DNA of 64,000 nt from an uncultured Clostridia bacterium. Its GTDB lineage: Bacteria > Bacillota > Clostridia > Oscillospirales > Acutalibacteraceae. The notes beneath the pieces are model-generated. The model ran no database searches and was not told where the DNA came from. It saw nothing but the letters and a program-made list of their open reading frames with translations. Each line of letters starts with the position of its first letter. Positions within the stretch are counted from its first letter, which is position 1. The position numbers and the translations under genes were made by a program. The stretch is from the NCBI GenBank assembly GCA_946186665.1, contig CAMHOE010000010.1, positions 1-64,000 on the forward strand. Reading direction: 5' to 3'. Positions 17,649 through 25,293 of this stretch are shown piece by piece.

Positions 17649-17676
17649 TTTCATCATCCCTTTTCATATTTGACCG

Positions 17677-17727
17677 GGCGCAGAGCCTGCGCACCCGAAT
17701 TGCGGCGCAAAGCTTGCGCACCCGATT
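17677..17727. repeat. Two 24-bp direct repeats upstream of hisH
   Basis: GGCGCAGAGCCTGCGCACCC and GGCGCAAAGCTTGCGCACCC begin 27 bp apart at 17677 and 17704, each followed by GAAT or GATT. Each unit has an internal inverted repeat (GCGCA and TGCGC). They lie 30-80 bp before the hisH start, in a 370-bp spacer that is otherwise AT-rich. Confidence 0.75.
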
Positions 17728-17953
17728 AGTGCTCCAAATCTTTATTATTTTTTACTTTGTGTCCGCGTCTCAAAAATAATTTGATAAACAAATTCTACCA
17801 CATCTCCATAAGAATTACAATAATATTTTATGTTATGATTTGAACTGTATAATCATCAATTCCGGAAATCTTAACTTTGAGCCTTTGAAATAATGTTGGT
17901 TATTATTTACAAATTATAGTACTGAACTTTTATTATACAGATGGAAAAACCTG

Positions 17954-18003
17954 TTGACATATGAAAATTGATAGTATATAATTTGTATAATGTATATATA
18001 CAA
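17954..18003 (+). promoter_or_regulatory. Promoter and predicted GntR operator of the ABC operon
   Basis: TTGACA (17954-17959), a 17-nt spacer and TATAAT (17977-17982) form a perfect promoter. Directly after, TTGTATA-ATGTATA-TATACAA (17983-18003) is an inverted repeat covering the transcription start. It is a likely autorepression site for the GntR protein encoded next. Confidence 0.8.
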
Positions 18004-18019
18004 TTTCGGAGGTAAACAG

Positions 18020-18394
18020 ATGGATATAATTATCAGCAATTCCATCGGTAAGCCTATCTACGAGCAGATCAGCACACAGATAAAGGAAATGATAATGAGA
18101 GGCGAATTGATGGAGGGAGAAGCGCTGCCCTCTATGCGCAATCTTGCGCAGCAGCTTCGTATAAGCATTATCACAACAAAGCGTGCGTATGAAGATCTTG
18201 AACGGGATGGTTTTATAGAATCATTCACAGGAAAGGGAAGCTTTGTGCGTGCACAGAATCAGGAGCTTCTGCGTGAAGAGGGACTGCGTCAGATAGAAAG
18301 CGGGCTTATGCAGACGGTAGAGAAGGCAAAACAATGCGGAGTGGAGCTTGATGAGTTGATCGAGCTTATCAGGTTAATGTATGGAGGAGAATGA
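18020..18394 (+). CDS. GntR-family regulator, YtrA-like
   Basis: This 124-residue protein has only the winged-helix GntR domain (KPIYEQISTQIKEMIMRGEL, then LPSMRNLAQQLRISIITTKRAYEDLERDGFIES and the wing GKGSFV) and a short helical tail. That is the YtrA subfamily, which represses neighbouring ABC transporter operons. GGAGG before ATG 18020 decides the start over an upstream ATG. Its stop overlaps the ABC gene region (ATGA), so it is co-transcribed. The inducer is unknown; YtrA in Bacillus responds to cell-wall antibiotics. Confidence 0.92.
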   Translation: MDIIISNSIGKPIYEQISTQIKEMIMRGELMEGEALPSMRNLAQQLRISIITTKRAYEDLERDGFIESFTGKGSFVRAQNQELLREEGLRQIESGLMQTVEKAKQCGVELDELIELIRLMYGGE

Positions 18395-18396
18395 TC

Positions 18397-19275
18397 ATGA
18401 GTGAGACAGTAAACGCAATAGAGATAAGCGGTCTGACAAAAAAGTATGACGGCTTTACGCTTGACAATGTAAGCTTCAATGTACCGAAGGGAACGGTAAT
18501 GGGCTTTATCGGACAGAATGGCGCCGGAAAGACTACAACCATCAAGCTTATGCTGAACCTCATTAAAAAGGACAGCGGTACAATAAAGATGCTTGGACTT
18601 GACAATGTGGAAAAGGAAAAAGAGGTAAAGTCAAAGATATCGGCAGTTTTTGATGAGCTGCCATTTCATGAGACTATCAATGCAAATCAGCTGTCTGTGA
18701 TTCTTTCGGGAGTATTCAGCGGTTGGGAGAAGAATACATATTTTGAATATCTGGATCGTTTTGCACTGCCCAGAAAAAAACGTTTCAGCGAGTTTTCAAA
18801 GGGTATGAAAATGAAACTGCAAATTGCTGCGGCACTGTCCCATGGTGCAAAGCTTCTGATAATGGATGAAGCCACAACGGGACTTGACCCCGTTGTCAGA
18901 AATGAGATACTGGATATCTTTCTTGAATATCTACAGGATGAAACCAATAGTATATTGCTTTCATCACATATAACAACCGATCTTGAAAAAATAGCAGACA
19001 GTGTGACGTTCATTGATAAGGGCAGGATACTTCTCAGCGGCGGAAAGGATGAGACGGTAGAAGCTCACGGACTGATAAAATGTAAAAAGAACGAATACAA
19101 GGACATTGACCCTGCCGATATAATAAGTGCAAGGCTTACGGATTTCGGTGCAGATGTAATGATCAGCGATAGGAAAAAAGCCGCAAAAAAATACAGCGGT
19201 CTTGTAATAGACGATACAACGCTGGAAGAGATAATGCTGTTTTACGTTCGCCGTGATAAAAAGGAGTGGATCTGA
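18397..19275 (+). CDS. ABC transporter ATP-binding protein, YtrB-like
   Basis: This ATPase has Walker A GQNGAGKTTT, the Q-loop region, a signature of the FSKGMKMKLQIAAAL type, Walker B LLIMDEATTGLDP and the switch His in LSSHI. The modified signature FSKGM instead of LSGGQ is typical of the YtrB/EcsA-like group. It is predicted to power the two membrane proteins encoded next. The start at 18397 is 9 nt after GGAGG; an ATG 6 nt earlier is also possible. Confidence 0.92.
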   Translation: MSETVNAIEISGLTKKYDGFTLDNVSFNVPKGTVMGFIGQNGAGKTTTIKLMLNLIKKDSGTIKMLGLDNVEKEKEVKSKISAVFDELPFHETINANQLSVILSGVFSGWEKNTYFEYLDRFALPRKKRFSEFSKGMKMKLQIAAALSHGAKLLIMDEATTGLDPVVRNEILDIFLEYLQDETNSILLSSHITTDLEKIADSVTFIDKGRILLSGGKDETVEAHGLIKCKKNEYKDIDPADIISARLTDFGADVMISDRKKAAKKYSGLVIDDTTLEEIMLFYVRRDKKEWI

Positions 19276-20015
19276 TGAAAAGCTTACTCTATAAGGATCT
19301 TGTGATCTCACGCAAATACTACATTATGGCATTTATTTATTGTATGTTGATCGCTTTATGTATGTTTCTGATAAGGCTCAGTATGAGCTGCGGTAATCTT
19401 TCGCATGACGAGGAAATACTTTACAGCCTGAAAAATAATCTCTGGCTCCTGCAATATACTCCATGTGTGTGTTTGATGATCTCGTTTGCAATTGACGGAG
19501 GAACAATATATTCTGATGTAAATTCAGGTTGGAACAGATTTTGTTCTACTACTTCTGTCGGAGAAGAGAGGATAGTTCTTTCAAAAATGCTTTCACGTTT
19601 TGTATCAGTTACAGGAGCGTATATTTTCAGTTACATTTATCTGGTAATATTTTCCCTTGTGGGAGGGGACTATATCACTCTTGATATCGCAGCCGCTATT
19701 ACCGCAGTTTATGCAGTATCACTGATATTATCATTTTTAAATATAATGACTGTTTTTACTGTAAAAAAGAAGCAGTCTGCTCAGCTTATAGGAGTTGCCG
19801 CTATAGGTGTTGTTGGTACGTGTCTTTCGGGTTTTCTTATGATTAAAATGGATACATTAAAGGCAGCGGACGATATAGATCTGTTCGATTTTTTCAGGAC
19901 GGAGTTTGAACCTTTGAAGCCGTATTTCCTTCCTGTTTCCATAGCTGTACTTGCTGCTGTTGTATGTATATCCTATATTGTTTCAGTGAAGATGCTGAAA
20001 AGGAGGGAAAACTGA
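19275..20015 (+). CDS. ABC-2 type membrane protein 1
   Basis: This 246-residue protein has about six hydrophobic segments, begins MKSLLYKDLVISRKYY, and has a cytoplasmic SVGEERIVLSKMLSRF segment typical of ABC-2 permeases. Its start overlaps the ATPase stop (TGATG) and its own stop overlaps the next gene the same way. It likely pairs with the next protein as a heterodimer. The substrate is unknown. Confidence 0.85.
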   Translation: MKSLLYKDLVISRKYYIMAFIYCMLIALCMFLIRLSMSCGNLSHDEEILYSLKNNLWLLQYTPCVCLMISFAIDGGTIYSDVNSGWNRFCSTTSVGEERIVLSKMLSRFVSVTGAYIFSYIYLVIFSLVGGDYITLDIAAAITAVYAVSLILSFLNIMTVFTVKKKQSAQLIGVAAIGVVGTCLSGFLMIKMDTLKAADDIDLFDFFRTEFEPLKPYFLPVSIAVLAAVVCISYIVSVKMLKRREN

Positions 20016-20728
20016 TGCTCGGACTTTTATACAAAGAGCTTATCATACATAAAAAGCAGTTCTTCTGGGCAATTCCATTTATACTGTTTTTCTCCTTATG
20101 GACAATAATACCGCCGGCTGTGACGCCGGATCTTACGGATATGGAATTAGGCTTGGTCCTGATTTTGTGTGCAATTGTTGTAATGATAACCGTAGGAATG
20201 TTTGAACAGGGATTATTTGAAGCTGACGAGAGAAAGGTATGGCAGGCATATATCATATCCACTCCAAAGGGAAAATACGGACAAATCGGTTCAAAATATC
20301 TGTTCAATGCGATACTTTCCTCTTTGGTCATCGGGATACTTTGTGTACTGTTCCTTATTTCGGGAAGTATAAACGGCACTGATGTCAAGGTATATATGAA
20401 TTTGCTGGTATGGTTTTTGAGTGTACAGCTTATGATACGATCTTTAGAGACTCCATTTATAGTTCGTTTCGGAAGCAAGCACGGTAATATGTACAGGATG
20501 GTGTTGTTGGCAATTATAACTATGGCAGTCATAGTTTATGGTTTATTCGGTGATCTGTCTGTATTTGGTTCAATGGAGGACTTTGTTTTCAAGTTTGGTG
20601 ATTTTATAAAAGACAGCTCAAAGTATATACAGTGGATAGCGCTTGTTGTCTGTGCAGTACTGTACTTTATATCATATCTTATCTCCTGCCTGTTATATAT
20701 AAAAGGTGGAGAACACTATGATAAATAG
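20015..20728 (+). CDS. ABC-2 type membrane protein 2
   Basis: This 237-residue, six-helix membrane protein is paralogous in layout to the preceding one (starts MLGLLYKELIIHKKQFF; ISTPKGKYGQIGSKYLFN resembles the STTSVGEERIVLSKML segment). It starts at the TGATG overlap with AGGAGGG upstream. It is the last gene of the GntR-ABC operon, with a terminator 45 nt later. Confidence 0.85.
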   Translation: MLGLLYKELIIHKKQFFWAIPFILFFSLWTIIPPAVTPDLTDMELGLVLILCAIVVMITVGMFEQGLFEADERKVWQAYIISTPKGKYGQIGSKYLFNAILSSLVIGILCVLFLISGSINGTDVKVYMNLLVWFLSVQLMIRSLETPFIVRFGSKHGNMYRMVLLAIITMAVIVYGLFGDLSVFGSMEDFVFKFGDFIKDSSKYIQWIALVVCAVLYFISYLISCLLYIKGGEHYDK

Positions 20729-20772
20729 CCGGAAGCTTTGTGCTTAGTGGTCAGAATAATAGTTTCACAAAC

Positions 20773-20826
20773 AAATGCCTGACGTTGCAGCAATATAAAT
20801 GCTGAGCCGTCAGGTATTTGTTTTTT
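20773..20826 (+). terminator. Terminator of the GntR-ABC operon
   Basis: A 12-bp stem (20773-20784 with 20808-20819, one G-T pair) has an inner GCAGC/GCTG pairing, and TTTTTT follows at 20821-20826. Confidence 0.85.
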
Positions 20827-20965
20827 AGATGATCTCAGTTTGGTTATTTGTTTTTCTAAGACGAAAAAACTATCCCTATGTACGGATGTGTGACCGCACT
20901 GGACAACTTAGAATACATATGCTTTTACTTACTCCGTCCGCATCATGCTTCATAGAGGAGCGGAA

Positions 20966-21005
20966 AAAGTGAATAGTGAATGGTGAAAAACGAATAGTGA
21001 ATAGT
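20966..21005. repeat. Degenerate GTGAATAGTGAATG tract
   Basis: Imperfect copies of the 9-mer GTGAATAGT/GTGAATGGT/CGAATAGTG follow one another. The surrounding 20830-21083 shows no gene. Confidence 0.6.
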
Positions 21006-21083
21006 TGTGGCATTTTTGCTATGCGCCCGTAGGAAGTGCCCATGGGGTACGAACGCCAACGCGAATTGGGAGTTCAGGCTCTG

Positions 21084-21121
21084 CACCGCGAATCGGCACC
21101 AACACACCGCGAATCGGCACC
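21084..21121. repeat. Two 17-bp direct repeats
   Basis: CACCGCGAATCGGCACC occurs at 21084-21100 and again at 21105-21121. The pair ends 13 bp before the -35 box of the B12 operon promoter. Confidence 0.85.
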
Positions 21122-21133
21122 GCAGCTTGCCGG

Positions 21134-21162
21134 TTGACAAATGGGGGAAAGTTTGGTATAGT
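21134..21162 (+). promoter_or_regulatory. Promoter of the cobalamin-uptake operon
   Basis: TTGACA (21134-21139), a 17-nt spacer and TATAGT (21157-21162) sit 25 nt before the riboswitch. Confidence 0.85.
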
Positions 21163-21186
21163 AAGTGTGAAATGAATACTGAGGAA

Positions 21187-21304
21187 ATACGGTTCGAGGA
21201 CTGCATGAAAGTGCGGTCGGTAGGTAATTGGGAATTTGGTGGAAATCCAAAGCAACCGTCATTACCGTGATCGGCAGAAGCCGAAAGTCGGAATACTCCC
21301 GTGT
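21187..21304 (+). ncRNA. Cobalamin riboswitch aptamer
   Basis: The conserved core is readable: GGGAA (from 21230), GGTGGAAATCC (from 21238), GCAACCG, ACCGTGA (21264-21270) and a B12-box variant AGTCGGAATACTCCC (21286-21300). The ends ATACGG (21187-21192) and CCGTGT (21299-21304) pair to close the aptamer. A long peripheral arm between the core and the B12 box is absent, so it is one of the compact classes. Corrinoid binding would act on the terminator at 21418-21450. Confidence 0.85.
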
Positions 21305-21417
21305 TTTTTGGTATCGCAGTCTTGGACGAAGAAGAAGTGCAGCCGATTTACAGTGAACCTGTGTCGAATTGTACCCTTTTTCGGCATGGTCAGTTTGTGT
21401 TACCTGAAATCAGTTGC

Positions 21418-21450
21418 GCTTCCTCTTTTTCGGGAGGAAGCTATTTTTTT
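21418..21450 (+). terminator. Riboswitch-controlled terminator
   Basis: GCTTCCTC (21418-21425) pairs with GAGGAAGC (21434-21441) around an 8-nt loop, and seven T lie at 21444-21450. It stands 14 nt before the first start codon of the operon, so it is the expected expression platform. The 113 nt between aptamer and terminator hold no gene. Confidence 0.8.
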
Positions 21451-21463
21451 GGGAGCGAATGTT

Positions 21464-21715
21464 ATGGACAGCAGGGAGAAAACAGAACGCGCATTGAAAC
21501 TTCTCCGTGAAAAAGCCGATGAACTGCAAAGACTTCCAAAACGCAGTGACTTCAGCGGCGAGGATGTTTGCTTTATCAAACAGAAACTGGGGCCGTGGCC
21601 TCGCGCTCTTGAAGCTGCCGGTCTGAAGGAAAAGCAGGAGATAAGCTCCAAAGAAAAAAGCCGCCTGAAACGTGAAAGACGAAAAAAAGAACTGAAGAAA
21701 AGGAGACAAAACTGA
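21464..21715 (+). CDS. Small protein with one HNH-associated repeat
   Basis: This 83-residue, very basic protein has a middle segment (RLPKRSDF ... IKQKLGPWPRALEAAGL) that fits one copy of the homing-endonuclease-associated repeat, a small helical DNA- or RNA-binding unit. The tail is Lys/Arg-rich. No nuclease domain is present. It follows the riboswitch terminator and its stop overlaps the next start (TGATG), so it is translated in the B12 operon. The role is unknown; a nucleic-acid-binding regulator is a guess. Confidence 0.6.
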   Translation: MDSREKTERALKLLREKADELQRLPKRSDFSGEDVCFIKQKLGPWPRALEAAGLKEKQEISSKEKSRLKRERRKKELKKRRQN

Positions 21716-23982
21716 TGAAGAGAACAAAAACCGTCATGTCATTACTGACAGCTTCGGCAATTGCAGGAACAGCGTTTGCATTGCCTGTGTGGGCAAAAAC
21801 CGAAGATAATAAAGTGCGTATTGTGATAGAAAACAATACCCTTTCTGAGGAGGACGGAGCTGCCTGGACAGGTGTCCTTGTGGATGAATGGGTGGAGATA
21901 AATGATGATTCTACCGCAGCGGGATTACTTCTTGATACACTCACGTCGAAGGGTTTTACACAGAGCGGCGCAGAATACGATTATATTACGGAGATAAACG
22001 GACTTTCAAGTGAAGACGGCGGCTCAATGGGCAGCTGGATGTTCACGCTTGACGATTGGTTTACCGACGAGGGAATGTCAGCCTATACCGTAAGCTCCGG
22101 AAAACTTGAAAGCGGAGATGAGATCTGCTTTATGTTCAGCTGCGCATGGGGCGCAGATATCGGATATGACTGGTCGGGAACAGATACTTCGCTCTCGGGC
22201 GTGGATATCAGCGGCGGAGAACTGACCTCTGATTTTTCACCTGAGGAGAAGGAATATACTCTTAATGTCACTGATGACAGCGTGATAACTGTTTATCCTC
22301 ATGCCGCAAATAAAGCTTATCGTGCAAAGGTATATAAAAACAATTACACTCCTGCGGAAATCGGCACGGATGTAAAGTTCGGACAGGAAATTTCCGTAGA
22401 GGACGGCGATACAATTATCATAGGTGTTGCAAACAGCTCATGGATGCAGTACAATTACAATGGTGCCGAAGAAAGTATTTATACGATAACTGTAAATGTT
22501 GAAGCACCTGATATAGATATAGCTGTACAAGAGGCAGAAAGCTATATTTCTGCAATAGGTACCGTTACCGAAAGCAGCGGCGAGGCAATAAGACTGGCAC
22601 GCAGTTTTTATGACAGCCTTACACCTGAACAGCAGAGCCAGGTCTCAAACTATGATGTCCTTCTTCAGGCTGAGGAGGAATTTGCAAAGCTTGAAAAAAG
22701 CACCGTCTTTACGATCGACCAGATGAGAGATGCGTACAAATCACTTCTTCCGGAAACAGCAGTATTTGGAAATGAGTGGGATGTTATTAACGTTTCGCGT
22801 TTCGGACTTATGACAGATGATATCGCAAATGGATATATCATGAGCGTTAAGGATGCGCTTGAAACATCGGGCAGCTCAAAGCTCAGCAATACAAGATCAA
22901 CGGTTAATTCCGGTGTTGCTGCCGCGCTTACATCAGTAGGCGCAGATCCGACAGACTTTTACGGATTTAATCTGCTTGAGCCTCTTGCGGACTTTGAATA
23001 CGTAAGTGCTCAGGGCGTGAACGGTTCTGTGTACGCGCTTATAGCCTTTGATCTGCACGATTATGAGATACCTACGGCGGCTGAGGGAGCAGTACAGACA
23101 ACAAGAGGGCTTCTTATAGATGATATTCTCTCCGCTCAGTATGAGGACGGCGGATGGACAATAGACACATGGTCCGGAACTGATGATGGTTCTGATGCTG
23201 ATATGACAGCTATGGCTTTGCAGGCACTTGCACCTTATTATGACAGCAGTGAAAGTGTAAAGACTGCGGTAGATAAGGCGCTTGTTTTCCTGTCTGATAA
23301 TCAGAATGATGACGGAGCGTTCAGATCATATGGCAGCTATGACTGTGAGAGCTGTGCTCAGGTTTTTAATGCGCTTTGCTCACTTGGAATAGATATCGAC
23401 ACAGATGGACGTTTCATCAAAAACGGCATGACAGTTTATGATGCACTTCTCAGCTTCTGTGATAAAGACAGCTTTGAGTTTTCGCATTATATCGGTTCAG
23501 AAACAAGCTATATATCTACATATCAGGCATATTCTGCACTTGCTGCATACTACCGCAGTGTAAATGAAATGTCATCATTTTTTGATATGAATGATGTTGC
23601 ACTGACTGTATACAGCGCAGGGGAGACATCAGAAGAAACTTCAGAGGAGAGTTCAGACACTTCTACAGAGGAAAGCTCAAATGATGTTTCAGAAGTAAGC
23701 ACTGAGGAAAAAAGCGACGAGGAAAAAAGCGATGCTGTGACAGACATCAGTGAGATCAAAGATAATAATGAAAGCAAGGAAGCTACGGTCAGCACTACAG
23801 AGAGCAGCGTATCCGATAGCAGCAGAAAGAGTTCTGTTTCCACTGTATCAGGCAATACATCTGCTGCGGCAAGCACCAATACCGTTAATACTGGTGATAA
23901 TACTATTTTCTGGCTGGTTCTTGCTGCGATGATCGTTTCATGCACAGCTGTGGCAGCAGCTTCACGTTTCAGGAAAGAATGA
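21715..23982 (+). CDS. Secreted DUF4430 / alpha-toroid protein, intrinsic-factor-like
   Basis: A signal peptide (cleavage about A27) is followed by a DUF4430 domain (about 32-165; GSWMFTLDDWF and LESGDEICFMFSCAWG). DUF4430 is the family related to the C-terminal domain of transcobalamin. A cadherin-like beta segment (about 175-265) and a FIVAR-like helical segment (268-330) come next. Then comes an alpha-toroid with prenyltransferase/squalene-cyclase-type repeats (visible at about 461-610: LLIDDILSAQYEDGGWTIDT, TAMALQALAPYY, DNQNDDGAFRS, CESCAQVFNALCSLGID). A Ser/Glu-rich stalk (635-720) leads to NTGDN and a transmembrane anchor ending RFRKE, a sorting-signal-like tail. Intrinsic factor and transcobalamin use the same two folds in reverse order. 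With the riboswitch upstream and ECF genes downstream, corrinoid capture at the cell surface is inferred. Confidence 0.75.
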   Translation: MKRTKTVMSLLTASAIAGTAFALPVWAKTEDNKVRIVIENNTLSEEDGAAWTGVLVDEWVEINDDSTAAGLLLDTLTSKGFTQSGAEYDYITEINGLSSEDGGSMGSWMFTLDDWFTDEGMSAYTVSSGKLESGDEICFMFSCAWGADIGYDWSGTDTSLSGVDISGGELTSDFSPEEKEYTLNVTDDSVITVYPHAANKAYRAKVYKNNYTPAEIGTDVKFGQEISVEDGDTIIIGVANSSWMQYNYNGAEESIYTITVNVEAPDIDIAVQEAESYISAIGTVTESSGEAIRLARSFYDSLTPEQQSQVSNYDVLLQAEEEFAKLEKSTVFTIDQMRDAYKSLLPETAVFGNEWDVINVSRFGLMTDDIANGYIMSVKDALETSGSSKLSNTRSTVNSGVAAALTSVGADPTDFYGFNLLEPLADFEYVSAQGVNGSVYALIAFDLHDYEIPTAAEGAVQTTRGLLIDDILSAQYEDGGWTIDTWSGTDDGSDADMTAMALQALAPYYDSSESVKTAVDKALVFLSDNQNDDGAFRSYGSYDCESCAQVFNALCSLGIDIDTDGRFIKNGMTVYDALLSFCDKDSFEFSHYIGSETSYISTYQAYSALAAYYRSVNEMSSFFDMNDVALTVYSAGETSEETSEESSDTSTEESSNDVSEVSTEEKSDEEKSDAVTDISEIKDNNESKEATVSTTESSVSDSSRKSSVSTVSGNTSAAASTNTVNTGDNTIFWLVLAAMIVSCTAVAAASRFRKE

Positions 23983-23990
23983 TATCTCCG

Positions 23991-24018
23991 GGCTGTCCCG
24001 AAAAACGGGGCAGCCTTT
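23991..24018 (+). terminator. Hairpin between the two DUF4430 genes
   Basis: GGCTGTCCCG (23991-24000) and CGGGGCAGCC (24006-24015) form a 10-bp stem with AAAAA loop. Only TTT follows, so it may be a partial terminator or an mRNA stability element that lowers downstream expression. Confidence 0.5.
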
Positions 24019-24067
24019 GTCAGTTTATGAAACTACTTTCTGTTGATATTGAGCAAGGGGTAATTAT

Positions 24068-25138
24068 ATGAAAGAATGGTTTGTTAATAACAAAAAATCA
24101 ATCATTATAACGGCAGTTGTAATATTAACGCTTGCTGCATCATTTTTCCTTGTCGGTCAGCCGGAAGGCTCTGGAAAGAAAACAGAGAGCCATGTCAGTT
24201 ACACTGGCAGTATAATAAGCCGTGAAGAAAGCCCTGGTAAAAATGCTGTATCTGAACATGAAAAAATAAATAATTCCACATATGATGCGATATCGGATGT
24301 ATCGAAAGCCGTTTCAGACAACAGTATAAACGAGGAAGAGAAGCAGGCTTCAAGTTCAGAATCACGGATAGATATATCGTCTGATGAGATAACCGTAGTT
24401 TCAGAATTATCTGAAACCGTAAGCTCTGAGATCAGCAATGGCACAAGTGCTGTCAGTGATGTTGATGATGGTATTGTGGAATATCAGCTCAGCGAAGTGC
24501 CGTACACAGATGTTGAACAATATGTCAGCGTTAATGAAGAAAGCAAACTTGAAAGCCTGTATAATGAAGCCACTATAGTCAGCAGTAATTCTTCTGAAAT
24601 GTCAAAGCGTGAAGAAAACAGCAATGTTCAGAGCTCTACAGCTTCACGGGATATAATTACATCATCACAGGAGTCATCACACGACACTCAGCCCTCGCAG
24701 GAAGAAAAGGAATCTTCTGTGCGTCCTGTGGAAGCCGATGAATCCGCAGAACAATGTACAATATCAATAAGCTGTGCAAATCTTCTTGATAATATGGATA
24801 AATTAAAGAAGAACAAACGCTCGTTAGTACCTGAGGATGGAGTAATACTAAAAGAAACAAAGGTTACAATAAACAGCGGAGACAGCGTTTTTGATATAAC
24901 AAAACGCATTTGCACCGAGAACATGATCCCCCTTGAATTTACACTTACTCCTTTGTACAACACTGCATATATAGAGGGAATATATAATCTGTATGAGTTT
25001 GACTGCGGAAGCGGCTCAGGCTGGATGTATACAGTCAATGGTATTACACCGAGCGTCGGATGCTCTGATATTACTGTAAATGACGGCGATATCATCCATT
25101 GGTACTATACCTGTAATATGGGCAAAGACGGAGAATGA
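24068..25138 (+). CDS. Membrane-anchored DUF4430 protein
   Basis: This 356-residue protein has an N-terminal transmembrane anchor (IIITAVVILTLAASFFLV), a Ser/Glu-rich disordered linker of about 190 residues, and a C-terminal DUF4430 domain (about 230-352). The domain shows INSGDSVFDITKRICTENMI, the FDCGSGSGWMYTVNG motif and VNDGDIIHWYYTCN. A single DUF4430 domain on a long tether could pass a corrinoid from the larger surface protein to the ECF importer; this is inferred from context. The gene lies 85 nt after the previous gene. Confidence 0.75.
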   Translation: MKEWFVNNKKSIIITAVVILTLAASFFLVGQPEGSGKKTESHVSYTGSIISREESPGKNAVSEHEKINNSTYDAISDVSKAVSDNSINEEEKQASSSESRIDISSDEITVVSELSETVSSEISNGTSAVSDVDDGIVEYQLSEVPYTDVEQYVSVNEESKLESLYNEATIVSSNSSEMSKREENSNVQSSTASRDIITSSQESSHDTQPSQEEKESSVRPVEADESAEQCTISISCANLLDNMDKLKKNKRSLVPEDGVILKETKVTINSGDSVFDITKRICTENMIPLEFTLTPLYNTAYIEGIYNLYEFDCGSGSGWMYTVNGITPSVGCSDITVNDGDIIHWYYTCNMGKDGE

Positions 25139-25149
25139 ACTATAAAAAT

Positions 25150-25174
25150 GTGGAATGTGGAAAGTGGAATGGAG
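25150..25174. repeat. Dispersed GTGGAA-type repeat, copy 1
   Basis: GTGGAATGTGGAAAGTGGAA plus TGGAG. The 18-mer ATGTGGAAAGTGGAATGG occurs again on the opposite strand near 39338-39358. Confidence 0.75.
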
Positions 25175-25293
25175 ATGTGTTTCGATGAAGCATCATCAGA
25201 AGGTGTGTTTGGATCACGAAAACAAATTATAGTAAAATATGCTTCACTTTGACTTGAACTGACCACTGCTAAAGGAAAGAGGTGACAGAAGAA

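Noticed and set aside
21715..23982. Terpene or squalene cyclase enzyme
   Set aside because: The toroid repeats are present but the protein is secreted, anchored, fused to DUF4430 and lies behind a cobalamin riboswitch; no catalytic Asp-rich motif was seen.
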